Under the pieces are notes generated by a model. The model was not told the origin of the DNA and did no database searches. It was given only the letters and a program-made list of their open reading frames with translations. DNA of 64,000 nucleotides from Orychophragmus violaceus (Eukaryota; Streptophyta; Magnoliopsida; Brassicales; Brassicaceae): positions 113,989,318 through 114,053,317 of the forward strand of contig CM058239.1 of assembly GCA_030180135.1 (NCBI GenBank), written 5' to 3'. Below, piece after piece: positions 22,226 through 33,279 of the stretch. A program made the position numbers and the translations under genes. How positions within the stretch are numbered: the stretch's first letter is position 1; every line of letters begins with the position of its first letter.

Positions 22226-23555
22226 GTTGGAAAAAATGTATAACTCTCATACAACACAACGTAATTTAAATTATTTTAGATTATATAGAAAACATAATTA
22301 GAGTTGGATATAAAATAAATTTTGAAAATATAATAATTGTATTATATGAATAATAACAAATTACGATGAAGTAATGCTTTAAATATTATATAAGTGAATA
22401 TACAAAAATTACAATCGACACATTTACAAAAAAAAATACAGTTTAATTGTTAAACTACAAAAAAAAAACATTTCATACACCATATCTTTCCCAAAAAAAC
22501 TACGCTATAAAATAATAATAATAAACTTATTAATCGGATGAACAAAAAAATATTATAAATACAGTTCAAGCTAAAAAAGTTCCAAAAATGAACAAAACTC
22601 AGATAAATAAAATAATATATAGTACATAAGCTATATTAAGTTTGCATCTCAAATATGGATTAATCATAAAACTTAAATATATTACATTTATAATAAATTT
22701 AAAATCGATATAAATAAAACTACCAAAGGTTATTTGAAAAAATAGAAATATTATATTAATAAAAATATATAAATAATATTGAACAAAGATATGTTAATTT
22801 GAAAACTAAAATATAAAATTCACAAATATATAAAATCCCTAGTATTATTAAGTACAGAACTTTGGAGTTTTTATCATTCTCGTCTTCACCTGCCAAAGAA
22901 GGCCTATTGCGAGGACAGCGGCCAATGAGGCCCACAAATTGTCTTTATTATTTTGAATGACTTTTGTGGAAGGGTAGTGGGTGCTCCCCACTGATGTGAC
23001 TTTACTGTTCAGATAACTTTTTCTTTATTGTTTTTTTTCGTCTTTCTCCCTCCTTTGTTTGACTTCTTGAGATCACAAATACAAAATCAAGATCGATTCA
23101 AATACAAAACACTAAAAAATTCAAAAGTTATCTACTTCATTTTTTGAGTATATTCTCTTGCTTTGAGAACACCTCTAAGATACAAAATGAAGTTCACTAA
23201 CTTTACCAAACATTCATTTTGGAAAATGGAAGTCAGATCTGTTCAATGTTAAGTTGCTAACCTAGAAACCACCATATACCTCCACATAATTTAAATTCTA
23301 AATATAGAATAACAAAAAGACATCCAGCCATTTTCCCGGGAAAGCCCAGCGTTTTGAGCGCAGTGCAAAGAGATAAAACGTGACCATTTTTGCAATAACA
23401 CTCTATGGAGTTACTCTTTTAAGCTGGGGAAAATTACGTTTTTACAATTCCTAATTAATTTTCTCAAACATAAAAAGGAGCAGAAAACAAATTAGTGACG
23501 CAAAGAGCCAAAACTTAAAAAAAAAAAAAGCAAAAAAAAGGAGAAAATAGGGAAA
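22226..23555. other. Intergenic DNA downstream of the LEA_2 gene
   Basis: AT-rich with no supported gene. 22480-22670 belongs to the dispersed repeat also seen at 20840-21010. A less AT-rich patch lies at 22890-23000, and A-rich runs near 23518-23530 lie just beyond the LEA_2 stop codon. Confidence 0.5.
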
Positions 23556-24599
23556 TTAGCAATGGAAGCCCAAGACGGAACCATCGGCTAAAGAGACGGT
23601 GACCCGACAATCCGATTTAGCAACCACGTGATGCGTAAATACGTCCAATACTTTCACCCGACCCACTAACTCCATCTTCGACTCTATCTCCATCGTCGGC
23701 CCGACCCGACTCGCATACCCGTAACCAGGATTCGCATATCCATCCCCGACTGTTGGTCCCCTTCCTCCTCCGCCGAATCCCACCGGCGTACCCGGCGGAG
23801 CTCCGGTCCCTGGAAATCCCGGAGGAGCTCCGATTCCTGGAAACCCCGGAGGTGCTCCGGTTCCTGGAAAACCCGGTGGACCCATATTTCGAGGATAACC
23901 CGACCCGGGATTCCCTGGTAAAACTGGAGAGCCTGGATTTCTAGGAGGAATTCCTGGGAAGTCTGGAGAACCTGGATTTCTCGGCATAGTCGGCGGTCCT
24001 GGTATATCCGGAGAACCTGGATTTTCAGGCACACTCGGAGGATCTGGATTCCCTGGAAAATCTGGGGTTTCAGGATCTCCTGGAAAATCCGGCGAATCTG
24101 GTATTCTCGGAGAACCCGGAGTTACGGTGAAATCCGGAGGACCAGGCAGTACCGGAGAACCTGGTACCACGGCGGCGGATACTGTGGCTATGGCGGAGGA
24201 GGAAGGAGGAGAAATGGGAAAAGATTGGACGGTGAAAGTGGCAGCCATGTATTGAGTCCTCCCGGAGTCAATTTTACCGGCGGGTATAAACATAAACCCG
24301 ACTTGATTACCCGAGTAAAGGAGCTGAATGGAGCTGTCGTAGTGAGAGAAAACAGCTCGGTTAGGGTTTCTAATGGCGACGTACTGAGAGAAGGTGAAGT
24401 TAGCGGTGTTGTTGGAGACGGCGAATGACGGGAGTTGGACGGCGTTAACGGAGATCTTGGGGTCTTTTGGTTTGAAGACGGTGAAGTAAACGATAAGGAA
24501 GACGGCGAGTAAGAAGAGCAAGAAAACGGTGGCGACGGCGCAAGAAGCTAGATTTGTACGGTTCGAAGGACGACGACGACCACCGTGAGGCTTGGCCAT
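23556..24599 (-). CDS. LEA_2 / hydroxyproline-rich glycoprotein-type membrane protein with Pro/Gly-rich insert
   Basis: Single-exon gene of 347 aa starting at the ATG at 24599 (MAKPHGGRRRPSNRTN); the frame is open 30 bases further upstream but has no ATG there. Residues 1-18 are basic, 19-42 form one transmembrane helix (AVATVFLLFLLAVFLIVYF), and 46-145 look like the first part of a LEA_2 (NDR1/HIN1-like) domain with the typical VAIRNPN core. Residues 146-300 are a Pro/Gly-rich block with repeated G-x-P-x-F-P and APPGFPG units. Residues 302-347 resume the LEA_2 fold (ESKMELVGRVKVLDVFTHHV). The family consists of membrane-anchored, apoplast-facing proteins of mostly unknown or defence-related role. 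It may correspond to the proline-rich gene At1g64450 of Arabidopsis (from memory). It appears intact. Confidence 0.88.
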   Translation of the reverse strand: MAKPHGGRRRPSNRTNLASCAVATVFLLFLLAVFLIVYFTVFKPKDPKISVNAVQLPSFAVSNNTANFTFSQYVAIRNPNRAVFSHYDSSIQLLYSGNQVGFMFIPAGKIDSGRTQYMAATFTVQSFPISPPSSSAIATVSAAVVPGSPVLPGPPDFTVTPGSPRIPDSPDFPGDPETPDFPGNPDPPSVPENPGSPDIPGPPTMPRNPGSPDFPGIPPRNPGSPVLPGNPGSGYPRNMGPPGFPGTGAPPGFPGIGAPPGFPGTGAPPGTPVGFGGGGRGPTVGDGYANPGYGYASRVGPTMEIESKMELVGRVKVLDVFTHHVVAKSDCRVTVSLADGSVLGFHC

Positions 24600-25313
24600 T
24601 GCTGGAGATCGGAGAGTGTTTAGAGACAAAGATAGCGTTGAAGCAAGATAGTGTCAGTGAGTGAGACTGTGCGACAGAGTAGTGAGTTGGATTTTAATAT
24701 TTTAATGGCAGTGTGAAAACCCAAAGCGATAGATTTTCTTTTTTTATCGATGCCTTAAAGACATACAAAACCAAAAGGCACACATTAAGCTTTCATTCAC
24801 ATAATTTAATTATTGCATTAATCAAGAATGTTTATTTTTAATGATAGTATTTGATAATTCACTTGTCTAATTTTGTATTTTCCTTTCTGTTTCTTTAAAA
24901 ATGTCATGACTCAGTACACTTGACTAATTTCAGTCGACCCCGAAAATTATGTTACTTCACAGTTGGATCCAACTTGCAAAAAATATCGATAGAAGAAAAA
25001 TGACAGAGATGCCCTCTGATACTAGTTACCGGGTCTCCACTTTCGTCCAGGCCCATAGAAAATAAACGAACGATAGCCCATTACTTTCATTTCTATTTTC
25101 ATTTGTTTGATTTGGTTTCCCCCGTTAGTTAGATGATGTTTTGACTTTTGATCAATAACTTTAATGTATCCTGAATCCTAATACTGGTAACGTTTTATTC
25201 ATTAGGGTTTAGGGGAACAAACACCAAAGCTTTAGAGGCTTCTTTCATGGAAGAAAAAAATTATCCAAGAAGAGCCATAAATACAAACTTGATTATGTAT
25301 GTACTTTGGAAGT
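24600..25313. other. Intergenic region with the LEA_2 promoter
   Basis: Upstream of the LEA_2 start and downstream of the PI4K-gamma remnant. No ORF is supported. The minus strand has AT-rich, TATA-like sequence about 90-110 bases upstream of the ATG (around 24690-24710). No clear motif beyond that. Confidence 0.4.
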
Positions 25314-25666
25314 TTACTTAGTTAGCTCGTTCAGACGATGATCCATGGCCATGGAGACAGCTTCAAGAAACGTAGCCTCGCTTGAAGCTTCTCTGACTAT
25401 CTCTTCAATCGCAGAGTCTTTGTTCACCGTTTCTCTGCACATTATGCTTCCAATTTGATACGGCGTTAGGTTTCTCTCGACGCCCTTCTTCAGAAGCATC
25501 GTGGAGCTACGCAGCGTGTGTCAGGGACATCCCAACCGTTGAGTTGCAGAAGCTCAATGTCTTGTTCTGCGTCTAGCGAGTTTATGTAGTCTGCAGAAAA
25601 CGGGACTTTCGCTTGCGGCCAATAAAGCCATTCGAATGTGCAATCTTCAAACTGCATACATACCCA

Positions 25667-25692
25667 CTAGGTAAGTACCCGCGCTACGCCGC
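25667..25692 (-). other. Helitron 3' terminal hairpin and CTAG end
   Basis: On the plus strand: ctag, then gtaagta, then cccgcgctacgccgcgg. On the element strand the GC hairpin sits about 11 nt before the terminal CTAG. This is the clearest diagnostic of the element. Confidence 0.88.
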
Positions 25693-27132
25693 GGAATTTA
25701 ATTTTAATATTTTTTAAAAGTCTGTTTCATAAAAATATATGCATTATATATTATATCTAAGTTTATTTCAATTTTTATGTACACTTAATTTGTTTTTAAT
25801 TCTAAATATTAAAACACATTATATAACACATATTTTAATAATAGTAATGCATTTGGTTTAAATATCCAATATCGTTCATCAAACATTATAAACACCAACA
25901 AATACACTCTTACATTAACCATCAACCTAAATTATATAAATATATACTTTTAGAAAGATTTTTTTTTGTGGGAGTTTTGCAGCCGTATTTTCTTCCGCAG
26001 CCGTGTATTGTCTTCTTTAAATCTATTAAATTTGCTCTAATAGCAAGTCTGACTCCCTAGCAAAGAGAAAATATAGTCAAAAATCAAAATCAGCATTTTG
26101 ATTGTTATTTTTCATAGATTTGTGTTTTTATTAGATATGAATATACTTGAGTTGCAATGATGCAAAGGAAAATTGTGAGCATATTCAAGAAAACATGATA
26201 TGGGCTGAGACCGAAGACTTGTCATAAAATAGATGCGAGAAGGAAGAGAAAAGATAAAATAAAGTCGATAGTGAAGTCACTCGTGGTCTGTGATAGGAAA
26301 TACACGTTTGATTTATACATATATGATGCAATCTCTTTTTTAACATCACCTGCTCTCGTAGAAACTTAAAGATAACTGCAAAATAGGGGAAATCTCCATA
26401 AAACTGCTATGAAAAAGAGCAAACCGCCTGCAAAAAAAAATAGAGCATAAGATTTTAATTCTGCTGCGTTATAAAAGGTAGAGAAAAATGATATTAAGGC
26501 ATCAAAAACCGATACGAACCACAAATAATCTCAAACCAAACTACGATATCAATCTATTTTATAATATAACATATTTATTAAATATAGTTGATACTTTATA
26601 TTTTTAGTTTATATTTTTATTTTGTATCATATTTTAATAATAAAAAATATTTCTAATGTAGTATTTAATTTTGAATATAACTATTCAAAAATAGATAAAA
26701 CCAAAGCGAAAAAAAGTTTAATAGTTGCCCTCCTGATTAAAATAAGTTCAAAGCAAACTTTTAGTGATATTTTAAAAGTACTTATTTGCCAATGTGTTAC
26801 TTGGCATACATGATTTTATTATATCTTGTTGGTAAAATTTATTAAAGTTATTGGCATATATCTTAAGCATATGGAAGGACATCGCACAGGCTGGTGCATT
26901 GTTCTCCTTGCCCAAACTGTTTGCCTGTGAATAATAAAAGTAGCATTCACTACAAAGCAGTTTTATTGTGGCCAAAATCAAGTAGCAGTTACATGCATCA
27001 AGTCGCATTGCGAGTTGTTCATCTCAGTTCATCAACGTCAATGACATATCACATTTGTTCGAAGAGCTAAAGTGATAAGAGAATACATTTTGATCAAGTA
27101 AGGCATGAAAAGCAAGAGTTTGAGAAACTTAC

Positions 27133-27865
27133 GGTACAGAGGAGAGCAAGAGTTTCTTTCCAGAACTTAAGTGACCTTGTATAGATAAGGCTCGTGAGAT
27201 CGTTGTTCACTACCGCAGAAACAACCTGAAAATAGATTAACATACATAAGTTTAGAGGCTTTGCGACCATGAACAGGGATGTCGATGGCACTTGGCAAGG
27301 AATATATGTATATACCTTCATGTAAGGTGCACTGCTCGTCTTCAAATATTTCTCACGAGTACTCTCCCACAATGTTGTACCACCAACATGAGCTATAACT
27401 AAAGCATCAGCCATCTTATTTGCAGATATACACTGATCCACCGCTTCCTTGTAATCTCCGACAACTAAAGCACGCTGGATGGCCTCATCAAATACTATGT
27501 CAGAACCTTCTTCCTCTTCTGGAATTTCTTGAGTTTCTTCCACTTTGGCAGCAGAATCTGTGTCAGGAGGCATAAAATCTTTGGAAGCTGTAGATACGGG
27601 AGTATCCGGTTTAGCATGAAAGTTTTTAAGGAAGTCTTCTCCGTTGTCCATAGCAAATGCAGCTACTTCGTTACTTTCCTCAGGCTCCGGTGCAGTATCC
27701 TCTAATCCAATGTCATTCAGATTTGAGGAGAGCCCATTTACTGCCTCATATTTTACCATAGAAGGCAACCTAAAGCCAAGATGGCTGATCAACTTTGTCC
27801 TTGTAGTTCCTTCCTCTTCGAACATGATTTTCAGCAAGCCCCATGTCTCCTTCTCCTCTTCAGAT
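27133..27865 (-). pseudogene. SEC31 gene fragment captured in the Helitron
   Basis: Two exons with splice sites: 27865-27316 and 27225-27133. They encode TWGLLKIMFEEEGTTRTKL, an acidic linker (EEEEGSDIVFDEA), IQRALVVGDYKEAVDQCISA, ADALVIAHVGGTTLWESTRE, SSAPYMK, then VVSAVVNNDLTSLIY and KFWKETLALLCT with a GTAAGT donor. This is the alpha-solenoid middle of SEC31, an outer-coat subunit of COPII vesicles. The N-terminal WD40 repeats and C-terminus are absent. A further piece of an upstream exon may lie near 27960-28040 (LCEKKSEETEYA). Intact exon borders show it was taken from genomic DNA, not from mRNA. Confidence 0.85.
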
Positions 27866-27992
27866 CTGCAAAATCAGTTAATTGAAAGAGAGCTGAATTG
27901 AGTTGTCTTGTAAATTTGTTAAGGGTGAATATGAACATTTTCAATCACAAGGATGGCATACTCAGTTTCTTCAGATTTCTTCTCACACAAAC

Positions 27993-28647
27993 TTATTTTT
28001 CGAGCACAGAATCTGTCAATTTTACTTGGTTCTGAACAAATGTCTCGTTGGTTTTTCCACCAGCTTCCACTACGATCCACACCAAATCGTAAGGGACGAG
28101 CATAAGAGAATGCATAACACCGGTCAGATGAATTTCCTGGAAAGTCCGTACATAAGTCGGCGTCACCGCAATCACAGTCTTAGGACTACTCACGCCGTAC
28201 AATGATTTATGCTCCTTCTGTACTCTCCCAAGTAGCTGATGCGCTTTCAAGACCTCAACCGGGTGAGGGTGAGGCCATGGACGGATCCGGATCCTGTGTC
28301 TTCCAACCACCACTCTAGAGTTCTTCACCCTGATGTTAGTTTTTTCAAGAGTTATCAGCTGGAGAAGCTGACTTACCCCGCCGGTACGGGCGGAAATAAA
28401 AGGTGTGGTGTATAGATTGGTGACGGAAGTGGAGAAGAGGAAGAATAGGACTAAATAGGCTGAATCGGAACCCTAGAATCAAGCTGATCAAGCAGCATAC
28501 ACCATGAATCAATAGCCAAAAGATTGAGGATGGAGAAGACTTGCCGATGAAAGCTCCATCGAATGAAGGATCCAACGACGCCAATGATCTGAAGCTGCTT
28601 CCTCGACGACTCCAGTAACTCAATCGAAATGCAGAGAGGAGCTTCAA
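27993..28647 (-). pseudogene. IRX14-type GT43 glycosyltransferase fragment captured in the Helitron
   Basis: 28647-28345 matches the N-terminus of IRX14/IRX14-L (SIFWLLIHGVCCLISLILGF is the signal-anchor helix), but the expected start ATG reads TTG. A frame change follows. 28328-28040 then reads RVVVGRHRIRIRPWPHPHP, VIAVTPTYVRTFQEIHLTGV and MHSLMLVPYDLVWIVVEAGG, the start of the GT43 catalytic domain. The fragment stops there and runs directly into SEC31-related sequence. IRX14 proteins act in xylan backbone synthesis in the Golgi. This piece lacks most of the catalytic domain, so it is not a functional enzyme. Confidence 0.85.
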
Positions 28648-29309
28648 TCCTCGACGACGGAATCATCACGCCGGGCCAAAGGATACTGCAGTCGGTCGCC
28701 TAGCAGCACGTTAGAAGATCCCATGGTTGCAGAGCTTGGACGGGAAGAAGACGAACAACACCAGACTCGGGTCGATTGGAGAAGGTTTCGTTGAGGAGAA
28801 GAAGAGACGAAGAAGATGGGGGTTTAGGGCTATGATGACTTGGATCAGATGTTGAGGATTCTTTTAATCTGATTGGCTAGAAGGTTTTTTTCATTAATTG
28901 ATGTGTCAACACCAGAGGGCTTAAGGGGGCTGAGATGGCAACACCTTGTAAGGCACTAGCTCCATTATTGTGTTGATTTCAATAACTTAGTTTCACAACA
29001 CATCTAAAATACTTGGAATTATAAAGATGACTTACATTCTCTGGCAAGCAATACCCATGATCGATTGGGATTAGAATGGTTTGACCGTCTTCGCCTTTCC
29101 CGGTCAGTATGTTTCCGGAATCGGAGTCGAGGATGAGCATTAAGCATAGGCATGGTAGAACCAAAACCGATTTGAAGGAGTAGTGACCAAAGGAAAACCC
29201 CAACGATCCTCTATGAATCAACGGACATTTCCTATTAGAAAATAAAATAAAAAGCCTAGTAAGTAGCTCAGCATAGACCTTCCTGTCGTACGGGCATCCT
29301 TTTACCAAT

Positions 29310-29744
29310 TCATTAATCTCCTCTTAAACGACAACAATCAAAGATCGATAAACCTCTAAACCGCGATTTGTGGGGAAGATTTCTTTTTGTTACAAGCAGC
29401 TATCACTTTAAATAGACACACTCCTGCGGGTTTTCTAAATTTTAACGCCGTTAGTCTTACATTGACGACCATATAAACGGAGGATTTTTAATTACTTCTT
29501 CTTTCAATCATACAATGTGGTTTTTGGCGTTATTGTGAGCCATTCATGCAATGATATCTTGCCATGTGTGCTTCATTCGGGGTGGGGAGGATTAGACGAA
29601 CCTAATTACTGGAAACTTGAACAGGTCGTCAACCGAGATTATTGCAGTTGCACATGGTTGGGGTCATATCTTAAAAGCCTATAATATCATTATATTTTTC
29701 TTTAATAAACCATATAGTACAATATTAAAAATACATATAAATTA
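29310..29744. other. Intergenic stretch
   Basis: No gene supported. It is the position where the 5' part of the PI4K-gamma gene would be expected, but no kinase or ubiquitin-like coding sequence was recognised. Confidence 0.4.
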
Positions 29745-30035
29745 TCTATGGGTGCAACTGGATTACCAATTTTTGGAATGGAATTGTGTGGAATGACTAA
29801 TTCCATAATTTTTTTACCATTTACCTTGAATTGATTTTTTTGGAATGGGATGGAATGGAATAGACATTCCATCAATTCCACACAAAAATTCAAAGAAAAT
29901 TATTCCTCTACAATTTTGATAAGGAATGAGTGGGATGAATCTATTCCATTTTTATTAAGATTCCATTGATCTTATTCCATTCATTTTTATCCCATTAATT
30001 CCACATTATGTATACCATTTACACCCTATGACTAA
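29745..30035. mobile_element. Candidate MITE with GGGTG ends and GGAATGGAAT hairpins
   Basis: About 290 bp. The left end ctatgggtgcaactgg is mirrored by accatttacaccctatg on the right. The interior is built from ggaatggaat and its complement attccattcc, which fold onto each other. It resembles hAT-like MITEs. An exact target duplication was not resolved. Confidence 0.5.
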
Positions 30036-30650
30036 TAATGAATTATGCAGGTTCGTAGTATCATCATCTCTCTGTATATGTGTAAGCTGTGACAAAGTTC
30101 TTTTAATTGCTTTGACTTATTTAATACACTAATAATAACAATATACTCTTAACAAATTTGTAATTACACGATAATTTCTTCATTAACTTTTGTTTTAGTA
30201 CAAGAAAATGCTTTCACACAATGAGTATACATATACTGTGAGGATAATGCATTTTGTTTTTGTTTTTATTTTTAATTTAGTATAGATTTTTTTTTATGAA
30301 ATAAAGAAAAGTGAATATTTATTGTGAGGTGTACTGGAACTGAAAACATATTTTAAATATCCATGTGATATTAAATATAATTTTATTTTTATAATTTACA
30401 ATATTAAAAATTTTTGACAAAAATCTCTGTAAATAGGATTGTTATATTCGTTTAAAAAACATTTACATAAGTTTTTATAATTAAAGAGTATTGATATACT
30501 TAATATTTATTTTTTTGAATGGTCAATAAACAAATAATAAGTATTACTAAATAATTTATGACGGATCAATTCTTGATCAAAAAAACTAGTGGTCTAGGAC
30601 TAGTGATTTCTATTGCACTCTAAAGAAGTTTCCTTAGCCTAAGGTTTCCT
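30036..30650. other. AT-rich intergenic stretch
   Basis: No coding region, repeat boundary or RNA gene recognised between the MITE candidate and the retroposon target site. Confidence 0.4.
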
Positions 30651-31798
30651 GCAAGTAGAAAAGTTTTTTTTTCCGTCTGAAGTTATACTTTTATTTATAC
30701 CAGGTGGAATTCATTTTTGGAATACAAAACCGGCAGAAAATATAACTTTTTCTGGAAACTAAGTCCAAAAACGGGAAACTAAACCGGCGGAATAAACATA
30801 AATCCCCGGAAGCAAAACTTACATCTAAAACAAAGACAATCGATAAAATCCAAAGTCAATCAAAGCCAAACCGAACTTGCATAACCTGACCCATACAGAG
30901 ATATTTGAGCGAGATTTATCGTTGTTGCCCACGGCCCACCAACGATAACATCAGCTAAACGAACAGATGCTGAAAGACCCTCTCTTAGACTCAAAGAAAC
31001 AAGACTCATAACCCGACAAGAAGACCCTAACACGGACCATTAAAACTCTCTCGGACACGGATGCGACACAACTCTATGCGCCTATAAACACCTCGATAGA
31101 AGCCTAAACAAGATTCAAATCACACAAGATTTGAATCAACCAAAGCCAAATCAACCTAAACTACCCTGAATCCTAACAAAATCCGGAAATAAATTCATAT
31201 AAGAAAGCACCCACAACAATCTCCCAACACAAGTCAAAAATCACAACAAGTCCACATGACAAAGGCATCTGAGAAACACGATAGCCTGAATAGAAGAGGT
31301 AACTAAACATCATCTTCTAAAACCGAACTCAAACCCAAACCATGAACCGGAACCAGCACCAATCCAAACCAAAACCTAAAGCCGATTCCAGAGACCAAGC
31401 CACAGAAGCACGAACCGCAGAACAAGATTGAAAGCCAACAACAACCGGAGAATCCTAGATCTCAAAAGAAAGCACATGCTCACCACAGAAGCAAGCAGAC
31501 ACACCGGAGCAGGCAAGGATCCGCGCGGAAGAAAAGGCAGAGGCGACGGCGAGAGGACGGAGCCGGCAAACCGTCGTAGATGGCCGGGCTAACTTGATAC
31601 CTCGTCATACCATTCTTTGAACAACCCAAAAACCAGACCAAAAGTCGAGATCCGGACCACGCCCACCTGAGAAACTAGAGAATAACAAAGATGAAGAACA
31701 TAATCAGGTGCCGGCACAAGCAGTTGAAGCCCACGACACACACGACGACTACGCCAACACAGCTGACGGAGACGGCGACAAGAGCAGGCCACACACTA

Positions 31799-32425
31799 TG
31801 TAGAAGTTATGGTTGATCCTGATTCAATTCTCGTATTGATATCAACCTAAACATGCATTAGATCTAGGTGTTCTTATTTAGAAACATTAGATGATCTCAC
31901 CTTTTACCTGTTAGTTGCAGCGGAAAGAAGAACAGGTCAATGATCAGGGAGATACACCGAGAGATGGATCCTCCAAAGGCTCACACACGCAATCACCGGA
32001 AACTGGCTGCTAGACCACAAGGAGGCTGGCGCAGAGAGAGAGGAGAAAATCGGCTGGGTTTTGGGGTTAGGGGGAAAAGACTTGGCTTTTAGTCATTAAA
32101 AGCCTTCTCTTTCCCTTATGGGCTTTTGGGCCCAATCTGATTAAATCCCATTTAATCAGACCCATTAATCTTTCTCTCTTAGTACGACAAATGCCTAGCA
32201 CTTTTGTCGTACTTCTGCTAAGCCGTTCCAACATTATTTCCTGCTAGCTTAAGTGTGTGACCCATATGGGATCATACAATAAAGGCAATAAGTCCAAGAC
32301 TTATAGATCATGAGCGGACTCTAGCAAGCCATCATGACCCCCAGCATTGTATGACTTATGTCTGATCACAGACATACTCTTACGTCATAGAGACAGTACA
32401 GAGATTGCTGGACATAATTCCAACA
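31799..32425 (-). repeat. 3' LTR of the intact copia element
   Basis: 627 bp from TGTAGAAGTTATGG to ATTCCAACA in plus orientation, flanked on the left by the CACTA duplication and on the right by the polypurine tract complement atctcccact. Confidence 0.96.
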
Positions 32426-33279
32426 ATCTCCCACTTGAACTGGAATCTCTGTATTCATAATCCCTTTCGTCTCAATATCTCGATTAGTCATAAGGCAAGA
32501 TTAGTGTCATCCTTATAAAGCCTAATCTTGTTCATCGGACTCTGATTTGATACTGACAATCCAAACGACTCGGGAAAGTCCGTTTGAGCATGGCCATGCG
32601 TTTTCCAGTATTCAAATCTCCGATTGGCCCAGAGATATTCACTCCATTTATATTGGAGGGACAAATCCCATCTTGTTCCATCACTGTAAACTACTCATTT
32701 CATGATGTACCCAAACAAGGTCCTTATAGCTATCGCAGAACGATAGCGTTAGACAATGATCAAAGTGCATCAGTCCATATGCAGTCACATGCACGCGAAC
32801 TCAGGTCTAAGGACTATACTCTATAGTCGTAGTAAGAATCTCTTATGACACAGATATAAATATCCTGAAGAGTTCTTATAAGCGGGTCTTGTCCGGTCGT
32901 ATGTTCCCAACATACACCTATGTACTGACTTTGATGCCGTGCATCTATGACACATTAAGACTTTGTCATAAGTCACGTACCAATCTAGTCTCTCACGGTT
33001 GTTGTTGTTCCAATTTCAACAACCTTCGACTAGGGACAGGATGATATAAAACATCTATCAAATATAGGGTCTCATGATCAAGCTAAATGACTTTGATGAC
33101 TCAAGATCAAGTCATTTACTTCGATGACCTATAAAATGGTTCATATCATTTTGGAACGATTATTTCATCACAGTTAAAATAATCTTGAAATAATAATTTC
33201 ATTAAACATAAAATAATGTTTTACAAGAACATATCAAATAACTAAAATAAAGCTCACAGAACTCCCACTCAAATTTAGA

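Larger units (their letters stand above)
25667..28976 (-). mobile_element. Non-autonomous Helitron carrying gene fragments
   Basis: Minus-oriented, 3310 bp. The 5' end reads TCAACACAATAATGG preceded by A (complement of 28977). The 3' end reads CCGCGGCGTAGCGCGGG, a hairpin with CCGCG/CGCGG arms, then TACTTACCTAG, followed by host T. This matches Helitron rules: 5' TC, 3' CTRR with a hairpin 10-12 nt inside, insertion between A and T, no duplication. Removing it leaves a 74-nt PI4K-gamma intron with intact GT and AG. It encodes no Rep/helicase. Its cargo is an IRX14-type GT43 fragment and a SEC31 fragment in the same orientation; the rest (25700-27090) is AT-rich. Confidence 0.88.
25314..29308 (-). 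pseudogene. PI4K-gamma-like kinase remnant, split by a Helitron in its intron
   Basis: Two exons survive. The upstream exon ends at 29036 with GNILTGKGEDGQTILIPIDH then GYCLPEN, the metal-binding/activation part of plant type II PI4K-gamma kinases, followed by a GTAAGT donor. The downstream exon starts at 25651 after TATGCAG with FEDCTFEWLYWPQAKVPFS, continues to DIELLQLNGWDVP, then shifts frame and ends with MLLKKGVERNLTPYQIGS and LNELTK. The catalytic-loop D-R-H-x-G-N reads as D-S-D-S-G-N, everything upstream of about 29160 does not resemble the kinase, and the frameshift near 25505-25530 removes several residues. A dead locus. It is probably the counterpart of Arabidopsis PI4K-gamma-2 (At1g64460), recalled and not verified. 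Confidence 0.8.

Noticed and set aside
27644..28205. Plus-strand ORFs of 85 and 100 aa in the Helitron
   Set aside because: Complements of the SEC31 and GT43 fragments.
25314..29308. A functional PI4K-gamma gene with a large natural intron
   Set aside because: The catalytic motif is altered, a frameshift follows in the last exon, and the N-terminal two-thirds is missing.
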